Source: Halorubellus sp. JP-L1
Lineage (GTDB): Archaea > Halobacteriota > Halobacteria > Halobacteriales > Natrialbaceae
Direction of reading: 5' to 3'
Length of the DNA: 64,000 nucleotides
NCBI RefSeq assembly: GCF_011440375.1
Contig: NZ_JAAOIR010000004.1
Location: 248,001 to 312,000 of the forward strand
This document shows positions 16,389 through 24,737 of the stretch, piece by piece. Under the pieces are notes generated by a model. The model did not search any database, was not told the DNA's origin, and saw only the letters and a list, made by a program, of their open reading frames with translations. A program made the translations under genes and the position numbers. Numbering within the stretch: position 1 is the stretch's first letter; each line of letters begins with the position of its first letter.

Positions 16389-17219
16389 ATGCGACACACA
16401 GGACTCAAACTTCGGATGGCCGTCGTCGGAACCATCCTCTTCGCGTTCTACGCGGCCGCCGGACTGGTCGTCTACGCGATGTACGGGCCGGGAGTGATCC
16501 CGCTCGTCGTCGTCGGCTCGGTGGTCCTCATCGGGTTCCAGTACAAGGTCGGGAAGTGGGCGGCGCTCCGGAGCGTCGGCGCCGAAGACATGCCCGAGCA
16601 CGGCGAGTACTCGCGCATCCACCAGGAGGTCGGGTCCATGAGTCGGGACATGGGAATCGACAAGCCGCGACTCATGGTCGCGGACATGGGCGTTCCGAAC
16701 GCGTTCGCGGTCGGCCGGAAGGGCGCCGGGACCGTCGTCGTCTCCACGGAACTGCTCCGGATTCTCGATCGTGACGAGGTCGACGGCGTGCTCGCCCACG
16801 AGCTCGCGCACATCGCGAACCGCGACGTCGTTATGATGGTGCTCGGGCAGGGCATCGCGAGCGTCGTCGGCATCGTCGCGCAGTTCGTGGTGCTGCTCGC
16901 GGGCGACAACGACCTCGCGGACTTCTTCCTCGCGATCATCGTCGGGAACGTCGTGCAATTCATCGTGATGCTGTTCGTGCTCGCGATTTCGCGGTACCGC
17001 GAGTACGTCGCTGACGCGGACGCGCGGCGCGCGATCGGGAGCGGCGACCCGCTCGCCCGAGCCCTCGAGAAGATCTCCCGCGGCGCCGAGGGCCGCGAGA
17101 GCAAGGTCGACGACCAGGTCTCCGCGCTCTGCATCTTCGGCGACGGCGGCAGCATGCTCTCGAAGCTCGTGTCGACGCACCCGCCGATGGAGAAGCGCAT
17201 CGAGCGCCTCCGAACGTAG
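16389..17219 (+). CDS. htpX: HtpX-like membrane zinc metalloprotease
   Basis: The 276-residue M48 peptidase has two N-terminal membrane helices (about residues 10-50), then the zinc motif HELAH (137-141) with the third ligand E205 in SRYREYVADADA, and two further helices between them (about 150-200). HtpX degrades misfolded membrane proteins, with its active site on the cytosolic face. The C-terminus retains LVSTHPPMEKRIERL. Length and motif order are normal. A TATA-like TTGATAAGCGG sits about 30 nt upstream of the ATG, indicating a leaderless transcript. A small membrane-protein gene starts directly after the stop codon and is probably co-transcribed. Confidence 0.94.
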   Translation: MRHTGLKLRMAVVGTILFAFYAAAGLVVYAMYGPGVIPLVVVGSVVLIGFQYKVGKWAALRSVGAEDMPEHGEYSRIHQEVGSMSRDMGIDKPRLMVADMGVPNAFAVGRKGAGTVVVSTELLRILDRDEVDGVLAHELAHIANRDVVMMVLGQGIASVVGIVAQFVVLLAGDNDLADFFLAIIVGNVVQFIVMLFVLAISRYREYVADADARRAIGSGDPLARALEKISRGAEGRESKVDDQVSALCIFGDGGSMLSKLVSTHPPMEKRIERLRT

Positions 17220-17462
17220 ATGGCCGAACCGGGACTCACCGAGGCGCTCGCGGCCGCTCTCGGCGTCGCGTTCGGCGCACTCATGGTCGCGTACCCCGGC
17301 GTCGTGCTCGCCGTGCAGACCGCGGGCACGCGCCCGGACCGCCAGCCGGGTCCCGGGGGCGACGCGCCGACCGACGACGGCGTCTGGGAGACGCTGATCC
17401 GCGTCGTCGGCGTCGGGTTCGTCCTCGCCGGCGTCTACTTCGCGTCGCTGTTCGTCGTCTGA
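17220..17462 (+). CDS. Small two-helix membrane protein in operon with htpX
   Basis: The 80-residue protein has two membrane segments (about residues 8-31 and 60-79) joined by a short Pro/Gly/Asp-rich loop. Its ATG follows the htpX TAG without any gap, so the two share an mRNA. No family is recognised beyond a class of small haloarchaeal membrane proteins. The position suggests an accessory to membrane-protein quality control, which is only an inference from context. Confidence 0.65.
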   Translation: MAEPGLTEALAAALGVAFGALMVAYPGVVLAVQTAGTRPDRQPGPGGDAPTDDGVWETLIRVVGVGFVLAGVYFASLFVV

Positions 17463-17484
17463 GGCACCGCCGTCCGTTCGCGGG

Positions 17485-17508
17485 GTGCACGCCGTGCGAA
17501 GCGTGCAC
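17485..17508. terminator. Inverted repeat after the htpX operon
   Basis: GTGCACGC (17485-17492) and GCGTGCAC (17501-17508) are perfect 8-bp arms around an 8-nt loop, 22 nt after the stop of the small membrane-protein gene. There is no following T-run, so termination is a guess from position between convergent genes. Confidence 0.35.
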
Positions 17509-17655
17509 TGAAATGGGAGACCCCCCAATTGTTCTATGCGGTGCCGCGCCCGGGGGGAGCGCGGAACCCGAGTGAGACGCTCGAGCCTGCCCGGTCGTCA
17601 CCGGCCGGGTATCGTCTCGGACGGCGCCTCGACCGGGGGACTGGGGGCCGCCGTC

Positions 17656-18471
17656 TCACTCGTCGCGCGACTCTCGAATCTCGTCGACCGTCACCGGTTC
17701 GGCGCGACTGCGGAGCGCTCCGAGGCGCTCGTGCGCCCACTCGCGGACGGCGTCGTTCGACGTCTCGAGGAGCGCTCGCGGTTCGCCGGCTTCGTCGACA
17801 CCGACCTGAACGACGTCGTCGAGCACGCCGAGGTAGAACGGGACGTCGTCGGTCGTCCGGTACAGCTCCAGGGCCTCCACTTCGAGCAACTCTCGCGTGA
17901 GCGGCACGTAGTCGGGGTCTGTGGTCATCGTCTCGGCGACGTGCTCCGAGACGACGATCTCGCCACGTGCGTCCCCGTTGACGAACTTCTCGTGGACCGC
18001 TTCGTACGCGTGCAGCCCGATCACCGGGATGGCGACGCGGTCGTCGGTGCTCTCCCGGACGCGGTTCACGTGCGCGTTCACCATCGCCCACGGGTTCCCG
18101 GGTTCGGGGACGACAACGGTCGCGTCCCGAAGGAGTGAGAGGTCGACGTCGAACGCGTCGCGGTCGGTCCACTCGAGGAACGGCTGGAGGTGGTCGAGCG
18201 CTCCGACGGTCTCCTCGAGTTCGAGGAAGTCGTCGAGCACGTCCTCGACGCCGGGAGCGAGCGCGTACGTACCGTCGCCCTGCTGGATCCAGCCGCGTTC
18301 GACGAGCGCGTCCAGGTTCCGGGAGACAGTCGTTCGGGACGCCGAGACCGCCGACCGGAGGTCGTCGCGCGTCGCCTGGTCGCGATCGCGGAGCGTCTCC
18401 AGCAACTGGACTCTGTTCGTCGACCGTGCGAGGAACTCGATGGCTTCCACGACGCCACTTCTATCAGTCAT
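17656..18471 (-). CDS. Haloarchaeal helix-turn-helix regulator with FilR1-like sensor domain
   Basis: The 271-residue protein has an N-terminal winged helix (about residues 8-75; LARSTNRVQLLETLRDRDQA, then SASRTTVSRNLDALVERGWI) of the IclR/ArsR-like type. A C-terminal domain follows (about 95-260) of the kind first described in methanogen FilR1 regulators, with TVVVPEPGNPWAMVNAHVNR and PFYLGVLDDVVQVGVDEAG. Such proteins are common in haloarchaea and respond to unknown ligands. The ATG at 18471 starts the conserved part; the frame continues upstream only by chance. It is co-directional with the dehydrogenase gene 137 nt upstream, so it may regulate it or simply follow it. Confidence 0.85.
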   Translation of the reverse strand: MTDRSGVVEAIEFLARSTNRVQLLETLRDRDQATRDDLRSAVSASRTTVSRNLDALVERGWIQQGDGTYALAPGVEDVLDDFLELEETVGALDHLQPFLEWTDRDAFDVDLSLLRDATVVVPEPGNPWAMVNAHVNRVRESTDDRVAIPVIGLHAYEAVHEKFVNGDARGEIVVSEHVAETMTTDPDYVPLTRELLEVEALELYRTTDDVPFYLGVLDDVVQVGVDEAGEPRALLETSNDAVREWAHERLGALRSRAEPVTVDEIRESRDE

Positions 18472-18608
18472 CGTATCCGTCGCTTCGTACTCACCCGAGT
18501 GACCGACATCAGTCCATCGGCCGGGTAGGCGTCGAGGAAAAATCTGGGGGTACCGTCCGGACTGGCGAGCGGCGTCGCGAGACGGAGACCGAGCGTCGAT
18601 TGGGTGGG

Positions 18609-19307
18609 CTAGAACGCCTCGACGTGCGGGCGGACGTCGAGTTCGAGCGTCCACGAGGATCGATCCTGTTCGACGAGGTGCCAGTAGGAGTCGGCGATGG
18701 CGTCGGGGTCGAGGTACTCGTCGTCGTTGTCCTCGGGTTCGTCGTCGACCTCGGGCGGTCGGATCTGGCCGTCGATTACGACGTGCGCGACGTGGATGCC
18801 GGCGGGGCCGAGTTCGCGCGCCATCGATTCGGCCATGCCGCGGGCGGCGAACTTGCCGGCGCTGAAGCCGATGGCGCCGTCGCGGCCCCTGACGGCCGAC
18901 GTCGCGCCAGTGAAGACGATGGTGCCGCCGTCGTTGGCGAGCATGTCGGGGACGGCCGCCTGCGAGCAGTGGAGGGCGCCGCGGGCGGAGACGTCGAGCG
19001 CGCGGTCGAACTCTTCGGCGGAGATGTCCCTGACGCCCTTCCACGCGCCGCCGCTGGCGTGGTTGACGAGGACGTCGACCGGCCCGAACGCGTCGCGGAC
19101 GGTCTCGAACCCCTCGCGGACCGCGTCCGGGTCGGTGACGTCCACCGCGACGCCGATCGCGTCCGGGCCGAGGTCGGCCGCGAGCTCGTCGACGTAGTCG
19201 CCGGAGCGAGCGAACAGGCCGACCTGGCAGCCTTCGTCGACGAACCGTCGCACGATCGATGCGCCGAGGCCGGGGCCGACGCCGGCGACGACAGCCGTGT
19301 GCGTCAT
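18609..19307 (-). CDS. Short-chain dehydrogenase/reductase family protein with altered active site
   Basis: The 232-residue protein has the SDR nucleotide-binding turn (AVVAGVGPGLGASIVRRF, residues 5-22), VDVTDPDA, and VNHASGG in place of NNAG. At the active site the usual Tyr-x-x-x-Lys reads F148-S-A-G-K152, so the catalytic tyrosine is replaced by phenylalanine; TGATSA (133-138) stands where the catalytic serine is expected. After residue 160 it continues SMARELGPAGIHVAHVVIDG, matching a bacterial/archaeal SDR subgroup that often shows this substitution. It may bind NAD(P) without classical oxidoreductase chemistry. The ATG at 19307 is preferred over 19334 because it starts the first beta strand. 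Confidence 0.82.
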   Translation of the reverse strand: MTHTAVVAGVGPGLGASIVRRFVDEGCQVGLFARSGDYVDELAADLGPDAIGVAVDVTDPDAVREGFETVRDAFGPVDVLVNHASGGAWKGVRDISAEEFDRALDVSARGALHCSQAAVPDMLANDGGTIVFTGATSAVRGRDGAIGFSAGKFAARGMAESMARELGPAGIHVAHVVIDGQIRPPEVDDEPEDNDDEYLDPDAIADSYWHLVEQDRSSWTLELDVRPHVEAF

Positions 19308-19416
19308 GTGCTGGCAGACGGCGGCCAGCGACAAAACCGTGTGGGGCTACGGCCTCGGTGGCAGGGAGGTCCGTCGAGAGTCACGCTTTTGACGGGACCG
19401 CAAGTGTGTGCGAACG

Positions 19417-20796
19417 ATGACCCAACCCGACGGGACTGGAGAGGGCGCGGGTGCGGAGTCGAGAGGCACGGACGTCCTCGACCCGTTCCGGCAGTTCTTC
19501 GCGCTGGAACGGGACGTCCTGGTGCTGTCGCTGGCGATGTTCGCGTTCAGCATCGGTTTCCAGATGACCAACCGATACCTCCCGGAGTACATGGTCGCGC
19601 TCGGCGCCTCGGGATTCGTCGTGGGGCTGTTCGGCACGTTCGGGAACGTCATCTCGGCCCTGTATCCGTATCCGGGAGGTGCTATTTCGGACCGAATCGG
19701 GTCACGACACGCGCTGACGACGTTCGGGCTGATCTCGACGATCGGGTTCGGCGTCTGGCTGTTCGCGCCGAACGTCGGTGCGTTCACGCTCGCTGGTGTC
19801 ACGATCGAGCCGTGGGTCTGGGTCTTCGTCGGGCTCGTCCTCGCGCAGGCCTGGAAGTCGTTCGGTCTCGGGGCGACCTTCGCGGTCGTCAAACAGGCAA
19901 CCGACCCCTCGCGACTCGCTGCCGGGTTCGCCAGCACCGAGACGTTCCGTCGGACGGCGTTCCTCCTCGGGCCGGTCGCCGCCGCCGTCCTCATCGCTCT
20001 CCACCCCGACTTCGCGGTGAGTTTCCGGTACGTGCTCGCCGTGGCGGTCGTCTTCGGCGTCGTCGGCACCGCGGTGCAGCACCGCCTCTACGACGCGAGC
20101 GAGGACGACATCGGCGGTTCCTTCGAGGGTCTCGAACAGATCCGGCAGGACCTCCGCGAGATGCCCGATCCGCTTCGACCGTTGCTAGTGGGGGACACGC
20201 TCGTTCGCTTCGCCAACGGGATGGTCTACGTCTTCTTCGTTCTGGTGGTCACCCAGTTCTTCCAGGTCGGGCTCGACGCGACGATCGCACTCGGTGGCAT
20301 GTCGTACGACGTGAGCCTCTCCCCGCAGGCCTTCTTCGGCTACCTGCTCGGCGTGGAGATGCTGATCGCGTTGCTGATCATGGCGCCGGCGGCCAAGGTC
20401 GCCGAATCCGTCGGGCTCAAGCCGGTCGTCGCCGTCGGGTTCGCCGTCTACGCGATCTTCCCGGTCGTCCTGATCTTCGCACCACGATTGGCAGGGTCGG
20501 TCGTTCCGCTCTCGACCGTGATGATCGGCGTCTTCGCGTTCTCCGGGCTCCGATTCGCTGGACTGCCATCTCACAAGGCGCTGATCGTCGGGCCAGCCGA
20601 ACGCGGAGCCGGCGGACGAGTTACCGGGACCTACTACCTGATCCGAAACCTGATCGTCATCCCGAGCGCGGCGTTCGGCGGCTACCTCTGGGACTTCGTC
20701 AGCCCCGAAGTCGCGTTCAGCATCGCCGCCGCGATCGGACTGATCGGCACCGGGTACTTCATCGTCTTCGGCAAAGAGTTTGAGGCCTACGCCTGA
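19417..20796 (+). CDS. Major facilitator superfamily transporter
   Basis: The 459-residue protein has about twelve membrane helices in two halves, with the MFS loop 2-3 motif GGAISDRIGSRHAL (about residues 88-101) and a central hydrophilic loop (about 225-250). MFS carriers move small solutes by uniport, symport or antiport; the substrate cannot be inferred. ATG 19417 is preferred; an in-frame GTG three codons earlier is possible. The N-terminal 25 residues are acidic and probably cytosolic. Upstream CACGCTTTTGACGG may contain the promoter. It is divergent from the SDR gene with a 109-nt gap. Confidence 0.87.
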   Translation: MTQPDGTGEGAGAESRGTDVLDPFRQFFALERDVLVLSLAMFAFSIGFQMTNRYLPEYMVALGASGFVVGLFGTFGNVISALYPYPGGAISDRIGSRHALTTFGLISTIGFGVWLFAPNVGAFTLAGVTIEPWVWVFVGLVLAQAWKSFGLGATFAVVKQATDPSRLAAGFASTETFRRTAFLLGPVAAAVLIALHPDFAVSFRYVLAVAVVFGVVGTAVQHRLYDASEDDIGGSFEGLEQIRQDLREMPDPLRPLLVGDTLVRFANGMVYVFFVLVVTQFFQVGLDATIALGGMSYDVSLSPQAFFGYLLGVEMLIALLIMAPAAKVAESVGLKPVVAVGFAVYAIFPVVLIFAPRLAGSVVPLSTVMIGVFAFSGLRFAGLPSHKALIVGPAERGAGGRVTGTYYLIRNLIVIPSAAFGGYLWDFVSPEVAFSIAAAIGLIGTGYFIVFGKEFEAYA

Positions 20797-21083
20797 GACC
20801 ACTGGATGTCGAGTCGTGGCGCACTCGCTTCCCGAACCGACCGTCCAACACATTCGCCCCCTAATATTATAATATATCTATCGTAATTTATCAACGTGTC
20901 CAGAACGGATTGCGCGAAAGGGGTGTGCGAGGGTGGGGCGAACCGTGGAGGCTACTGCTCCGGCGCTTGGAACGGAGTCTGGATTCGGATACTTCGGTTG
21001 CGACGCCGGTTCGGGCTTTCGGGTCGAAGCTGTCAGCGGGCTAATCGGCAAGATAATGGTACTGTGTTCGGTAATCACCATAG
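20797..21083. other. Gene-free gap with a very AT-rich block
   Basis: This 287-nt gap contains CTAATATTATAATATATCTA at about 20862-20881, the most AT-rich run of the window, followed by GC-normal sequence. It could be a promoter region far upstream of the coiled-coil gene or the terminator of the MFS gene. No reading frame in it looks coding. Confidence 0.4.
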
Positions 21084-23486
21084 ATGAGTGGGTCCGAGCA
21101 CGCGTCGGCCGTCGACGGCGACGACAGGGTGGCTGTCACCGCCGGGGGCGTCCACGTCAGCAAGTGGGTGGCAGAGGCGAACACGAAGGTACCGGTCGTG
21201 AAGTACGAGCTCGCGTCGGTGCGGGACGACGACGTCAGGGTCGCGCTCACCGACCGCATCCCCGACCACCTCGCGCTCGACGACGTCGGGTTCCACGACG
21301 AGTACCACGGCGAACGCTGGCAGCACACCGACGGGCACACGATACGTTTCGAGACCGAACTCCCCGCGGGCGAAACGCTGACGACGGTGTACGGCGTCCG
21401 CCAGGACGGCATCGACGATCCGAGCGCGTTCCTCGGGCGTCCAGAGATGTCCATCTCCGCGAGTTCACGGAGCGCGTCGAGCGAGAACGAATCCGAGAAC
21501 GACGACGCGGTCGCGGCCGCTGAGGCGGCTGCGGACGCGCCGGCCGATGACGCGGACGACGGTGCCGACGAGACCGAACGCGACGGCGAGTCGGCGGTAG
21601 ACGGGCCCGACACCGGTGAGTCAAGCGCCGATCCGGCGGACGCTGCTGCCGCGAAGGATGAGGAACCGGACGGCGAGTCGGCGGCGGAAACGGGGGACGA
21701 GGCGGTGACGACGCTCTCGCTCGCGGATCCGAGCGGCGACGCGCACGACGACGGTGCGGACGGAGACGATGGTGTCGTCGACGAGTCGGATGCTCCAGGT
21801 CGCGACGACGCTGGAGCGGAGCCACCGAGTGCGTTCGCGGCGCCGGACGCGTCCGGCGAGTCGGCCGACTCCGACGCGCTCGTCGAGCGGCTGGTCGCGG
21901 AGATGCGTTCGGACGCCGTGGACGCGGACGCGCGGGCGGCGCTCGGTCGCGAACTGAACCTCCAGCTGTCGGCGTCGACGTCGCAGTTCGTCGAGCACCT
22001 CCAGTCGCGCTCGAAGGAGAAGCGCGGGCAGCTCGAGGCGGACATCGAGACGCTCGAGGATTCGATCGCGGAACTGTACGGCCTGAAGGCCGACGAGCGG
22101 ACGGTCGCGACGCTCCAGCAGGAGAAGGCGGACGCGTCGGTGGTCGAGGACGTGCGGGCGGACCTGTCGGACGTCGAGGCGTCGATGGCGACGGAGTCTG
22201 CGCTGGAGTCGGCGACGGCGGCGCTCGACGACCGCGTGGACGACGTCGACGAGGAAGTGTCCGAGCTGGCCGCGGCGACGCCGACGAACGAGGAACTCGA
22301 GGAGGTCGCTGCGGACGTCGAGTCCCTCGACGGTCGGACGCCGGCGCTGGACGCGTTCCAGTCGCTGCGGAAGGATCACGACGCGCTCGCGGCGGACGCC
22401 GCGCGGGCGTCCACGGTCGAGGCCGTCGAAGCTGACCTCGAGGCTACGCGCGAGGACCTCGAGGCGTCGCTCGACTCGCTCGACGCGGACCTCGAGGAGT
22501 CGGTGGATTCGGTGCACGAACGCGTGGACGACGAGGTGGCGGTGCTTTCCTCGCGGCTGGCCGACGTCGAGGCGGATGCGGCGTCGGCGGCGGCGCTGTC
22601 GGAGACCGACGAGCGCGTGGCGTCGCTCGCGGACGGGAAAGCCGACGCGGACCGCGTGGCGAGCGTGGAGGCGGACCTCGAGGACGAGTACGTGACGGAG
22701 GCGGACATCTCGGCGGCGCTGGAGTCGCGCCTGCAGACGTCGCTGTTCGCGCGGACGCTCCTCGTCGCCGGCGGCGTGGCTGCTGGCGCTGGCGTGACCC
22801 TGGTCGCGACGGGCGCGACGGCGGGCGCGGTACTCGTCGTCGGCGCGCTCGCGGCGTTCGCGTACTGGTGGTGGCTCAACGATAGCGAACTCGACGCCTC
22901 GGGTACGACCGAGTCGTTCGACGCGTTCGATGACGCCGACGGCAGCGATGACGCTGACACTACTGGCGGTACTGACGGCGCTGGTGGCGATGGTGGCGCT
23001 GGTGGCGTTGGTGGCGCTGGCGGCGCTGGCGGCGCTGACGGTGCTGGCAGCGACGATGCAGCGGACGCGGACGCCGATCAGGGACCGTCGAACCCCACCG
23101 CGTCCGCAGAAGCAGACGTCGAAGACGGCCCCGAGGAGCCCGCAGCGGCGGAGACGGCGGACGCGGACGACGCAGCCACCGGAAGCGAGGTCGACGACGA
23201 CCCCTCGGACACCACCGTGTCCGCTGAAGCGGACGGTGACGAACCCGACGACGAGACGGACACCACCGCGTCCGGAGAAACCGGGGTCGAAGACGCCCAC
23301 GGGGCAGTCGACGACGACACCGAAGCGTCGGACGACCACGAAGCCATTTCGGCGGACGACGACGACGCCAATTCGGCGGATTACGAAGACGCCAGTTCGG
23401 CGGACGACGACGGCGTCGAGGACGGCAACGAGAGTGCCGACGAAGCCGTCGAGGACGCCGACGACGAGAGCGCCGACGACAGCTGA
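21084..23486 (+). CDS. Large acidic coiled-coil membrane protein, function unknown
   Basis: The 800-residue protein has four parts. Residues about 5-118 form a compact beta-rich domain (AVTAGGVHVSKWVAEANTKV; VPVVKYELASVRDDDVRVAL). Residues about 120-270 are low-complexity Asp/Glu/Ala/Ser. Residues about 285-545 are long heptad-like helices (SKEKRGQLEADIETLEDSIA). Then two membrane segments (about 552-602, including LLVAGGVAAGAGVTLVATGA) precede a 200-residue acidic tail with a Gly-Gly-Ala run (nt about 22975-23050). I do not recognise a named family; related architectures with an N-terminal globular domain and coiled coil occur in haloarchaea. It stands alone. The tail is encoded by short imperfect repeats. 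Confidence 0.8.
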   Translation: MSGSEHASAVDGDDRVAVTAGGVHVSKWVAEANTKVPVVKYELASVRDDDVRVALTDRIPDHLALDDVGFHDEYHGERWQHTDGHTIRFETELPAGETLTTVYGVRQDGIDDPSAFLGRPEMSISASSRSASSENESENDDAVAAAEAAADAPADDADDGADETERDGESAVDGPDTGESSADPADAAAAKDEEPDGESAAETGDEAVTTLSLADPSGDAHDDGADGDDGVVDESDAPGRDDAGAEPPSAFAAPDASGESADSDALVERLVAEMRSDAVDADARAALGRELNLQLSASTSQFVEHLQSRSKEKRGQLEADIETLEDSIAELYGLKADERTVATLQQEKADASVVEDVRADLSDVEASMATESALESATAALDDRVDDVDEEVSELAAATPTNEELEEVAADVESLDGRTPALDAFQSLRKDHDALAADAARASTVEAVEADLEATREDLEASLDSLDADLEESVDSVHERVDDEVAVLSSRLADVEADAASAAALSETDERVASLADGKADADRVASVEADLEDEYVTEADISAALESRLQTSLFARTLLVAGGVAAGAGVTLVATGATAGAVLVVGALAAFAYWWWLNDSELDASGTTESFDAFDDADGSDDADTTGGTDGAGGDGGAGGVGGAGGAGGADGAGSDDAADADADQGPSNPTASAEADVEDGPEEPAAAETADADDAATGSEVDDDPSDTTVSAEADGDEPDDETDTTASGETGVEDAHGAVDDDTEASDDHEAISADDDDANSADYEDASSADDDGVEDGNESADEAVEDADDESADDS

Positions 23487-23550
23487 GGGCAGGACTGGAG
23501 AGCGACGGAGGGCCGCGACGTCAACGGGGGTCGGGGACGGTCGGGCGCGC

Positions 23551-24318
23551 TCAGACGGGGTGGCGTTCGAGAGCGGGCTCGAAGCCACCGGTGACGAGGG
23601 AGGTGTCGGGGTCGACGGCGCAGGCCTCCCAGTCAGCGCGCTCGGGGTCGGTCAGGGCGTGCCAGCGGTCGCGGAGCCGGGTGTTCGCCGTCGAGAGCGC
23701 GCCGCGTTCGTCGCGGACGAACGCTTCGCCTAGCGCGACCGCCTCGGCCGCGGGTGTCGCGCGAGCGAGGCACGCGCTGCGGGCGACGGTCCGGTTCGCG
23801 CGACACGCCGGCTGGTCGTCGATGCGGTCCGCGAGCCGGTGGCGTAGCCAGGCTTCGCGGCCCGTGAGCGGCAGTCGTTCCACGGCGACGCGCGGGTCGC
23901 ACGTCCACGTCGGGAACTGCGGCGCCCGCCGGTACGTGTCGCCGAACGCGCCCAGGTCTCGACAGCACGACGCCGACAGCATGTCGTAGCAGGGCTCGCA
24001 GAGCGCGACGAGGTTCGAGAGCGCCCACGCCGGCTCGCTCTCGCTCGCGACCGAGTAGACGTACCCGAGCGACGTCTCCTCGGCGGACTGCGTGGCGACC
24101 GCTGTCCCGCAGCGGCCACAGCGACCGCCGTAGAACGCGAGGATCGCCTCGCGGCGAGCAGCGTAGTCCACGGGCGCGTCTCGCGCGGGGTCGACCGGGC
24201 CGTGGTCGCGGTCGCGGTCGACGTCGTACTCGCGGTAGCACTGCGAGCGGTCGTCGACGATGTACGCGACGTTGTACGGCGCGAGACTGGGGTCTGCGAT
24301 GAACGCGGGCTCTGACAT
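23551..24318 (-). CDS. HNH-endonuclease-like zinc-binding protein
   Basis: The 255-residue protein has a paired-cysteine element CGRCG (about residues 88-92), then NLVALCEPCYD (about 121-131), in the order CxxC ... N-x5-CxxC seen in HNH/McrA-type zinc-stabilised nuclease folds. The canonical metal-binding His residues (H-N-H) are not obvious: the usual His before 'xxPl..GG....NL' is missing, and Y/S residues occupy the region. It may therefore be a degenerate, non-nuclease zinc-binding member. More cysteines follow (SASCCRDLG). It is a single gene with normal GC, and no methylase or restriction partner is nearby. Confidence 0.6.
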   Translation of the reverse strand: MSEPAFIADPSLAPYNVAYIVDDRSQCYREYDVDRDRDHGPVDPARDAPVDYAARREAILAFYGGRCGRCGTAVATQSAEETSLGYVYSVASESEPAWALSNLVALCEPCYDMLSASCCRDLGAFGDTYRRAPQFPTWTCDPRVAVERLPLTGREAWLRHRLADRIDDQPACRANRTVARSACLARATPAAEAVALGEAFVRDERGALSTANTRLRDRWHALTDPERADWEACAVDPDTSLVTGGFEPALERHPV

Positions 24319-24449
24319 TGGATGTGAGTGTGATCGGTCGAGGGTGCGGTCGAACGACGCGATGCCCCGAGTGCGCCACCAGCGCGGCGCGTGGCTGGGG
24401 CCGGGGCTGGTGGCTACAGGGTTGCGGTCGACGCGGGCGGCGTCGACGG

Positions 24450-24560
24450 TCAGAACTGGCGAAGGATGCGTGAAGTGACCGCCGGCTCGTCGCCGTGTGC
24501 GGCGTACTGGTGGTCGCCACCAGTACGGGCCTCGTCGCGGGCGGGAGCGCAGCGAGTCAT
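24450..24560 (-). CDS. Candidate leaderless small ORF (36 codons)
   Basis: The frame ATG 24560 to TGA 24450 encodes a 36-residue peptide beginning MTRCAPARDEARTGGDHQYA and ending TSRILRQF. In its favour, a TATA-like AT run (24584-24599) is centred 30 nt upstream of the ATG, exactly the spacing expected for a leaderless archaeal mRNA, and no other gene uses that promoter. Against it, the peptide has no recognised relatives and the region contains a perfect palindrome that could have another role. The transcript could also continue into the HNH-like gene. Confidence 0.35.
   Translation of the reverse strand: MTRCAPARDEARTGGDHQYAAHGDEPAVTSRILRQF
24504..24526. repeat. Perfect palindrome GTACTGGTGG-TCG-CCACCAGTAC
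   Basis: Ten-base arms are exactly complementary around a 3-nt loop. It falls inside the 36-codon reading frame and could be an RNA hairpin, an operator, or part of the coding sequence. The rest of 24319-24449 shows no further gene. Confidence 0.6.
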
Positions 24561-24583
24561 CTGTGTTCGCACTTAGTACCCCT

Positions 24584-24599
24584 GTTTACTTAATTTTTA
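24584..24599 (-). promoter_or_regulatory. TATA-like run for a minus-strand transcript starting near 24560
   Basis: GTTTACTTAATTTTTA (plus-strand reading) sits 24-39 nt upstream of the ATG at 24560, in a region (24575-24660) that is much more AT-rich than its surroundings. The remainder of the gap up to the P-type ATPase stop (24737) holds no recognisable gene. Confidence 0.4.
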
Positions 24600-24737
24600 C
24601 TCTTAATTAGGAGAATTCGGAGCATACGGGCGCCTATTTCTCCGAAGGCTCAAATATCGTCTAAAGAATCGGGTATAGTCGGAGAGTTCGGTAGAACGGT
24701 CCAGCGGTGGGCTATCGGAAGGAGCGACGGTCGCTGG

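Noticed and set aside
23551-24318. Restriction endonuclease
   Set aside because: Zinc pairs are present, but the HNH catalytic residues are not evident and there is no methyltransferase next to it.
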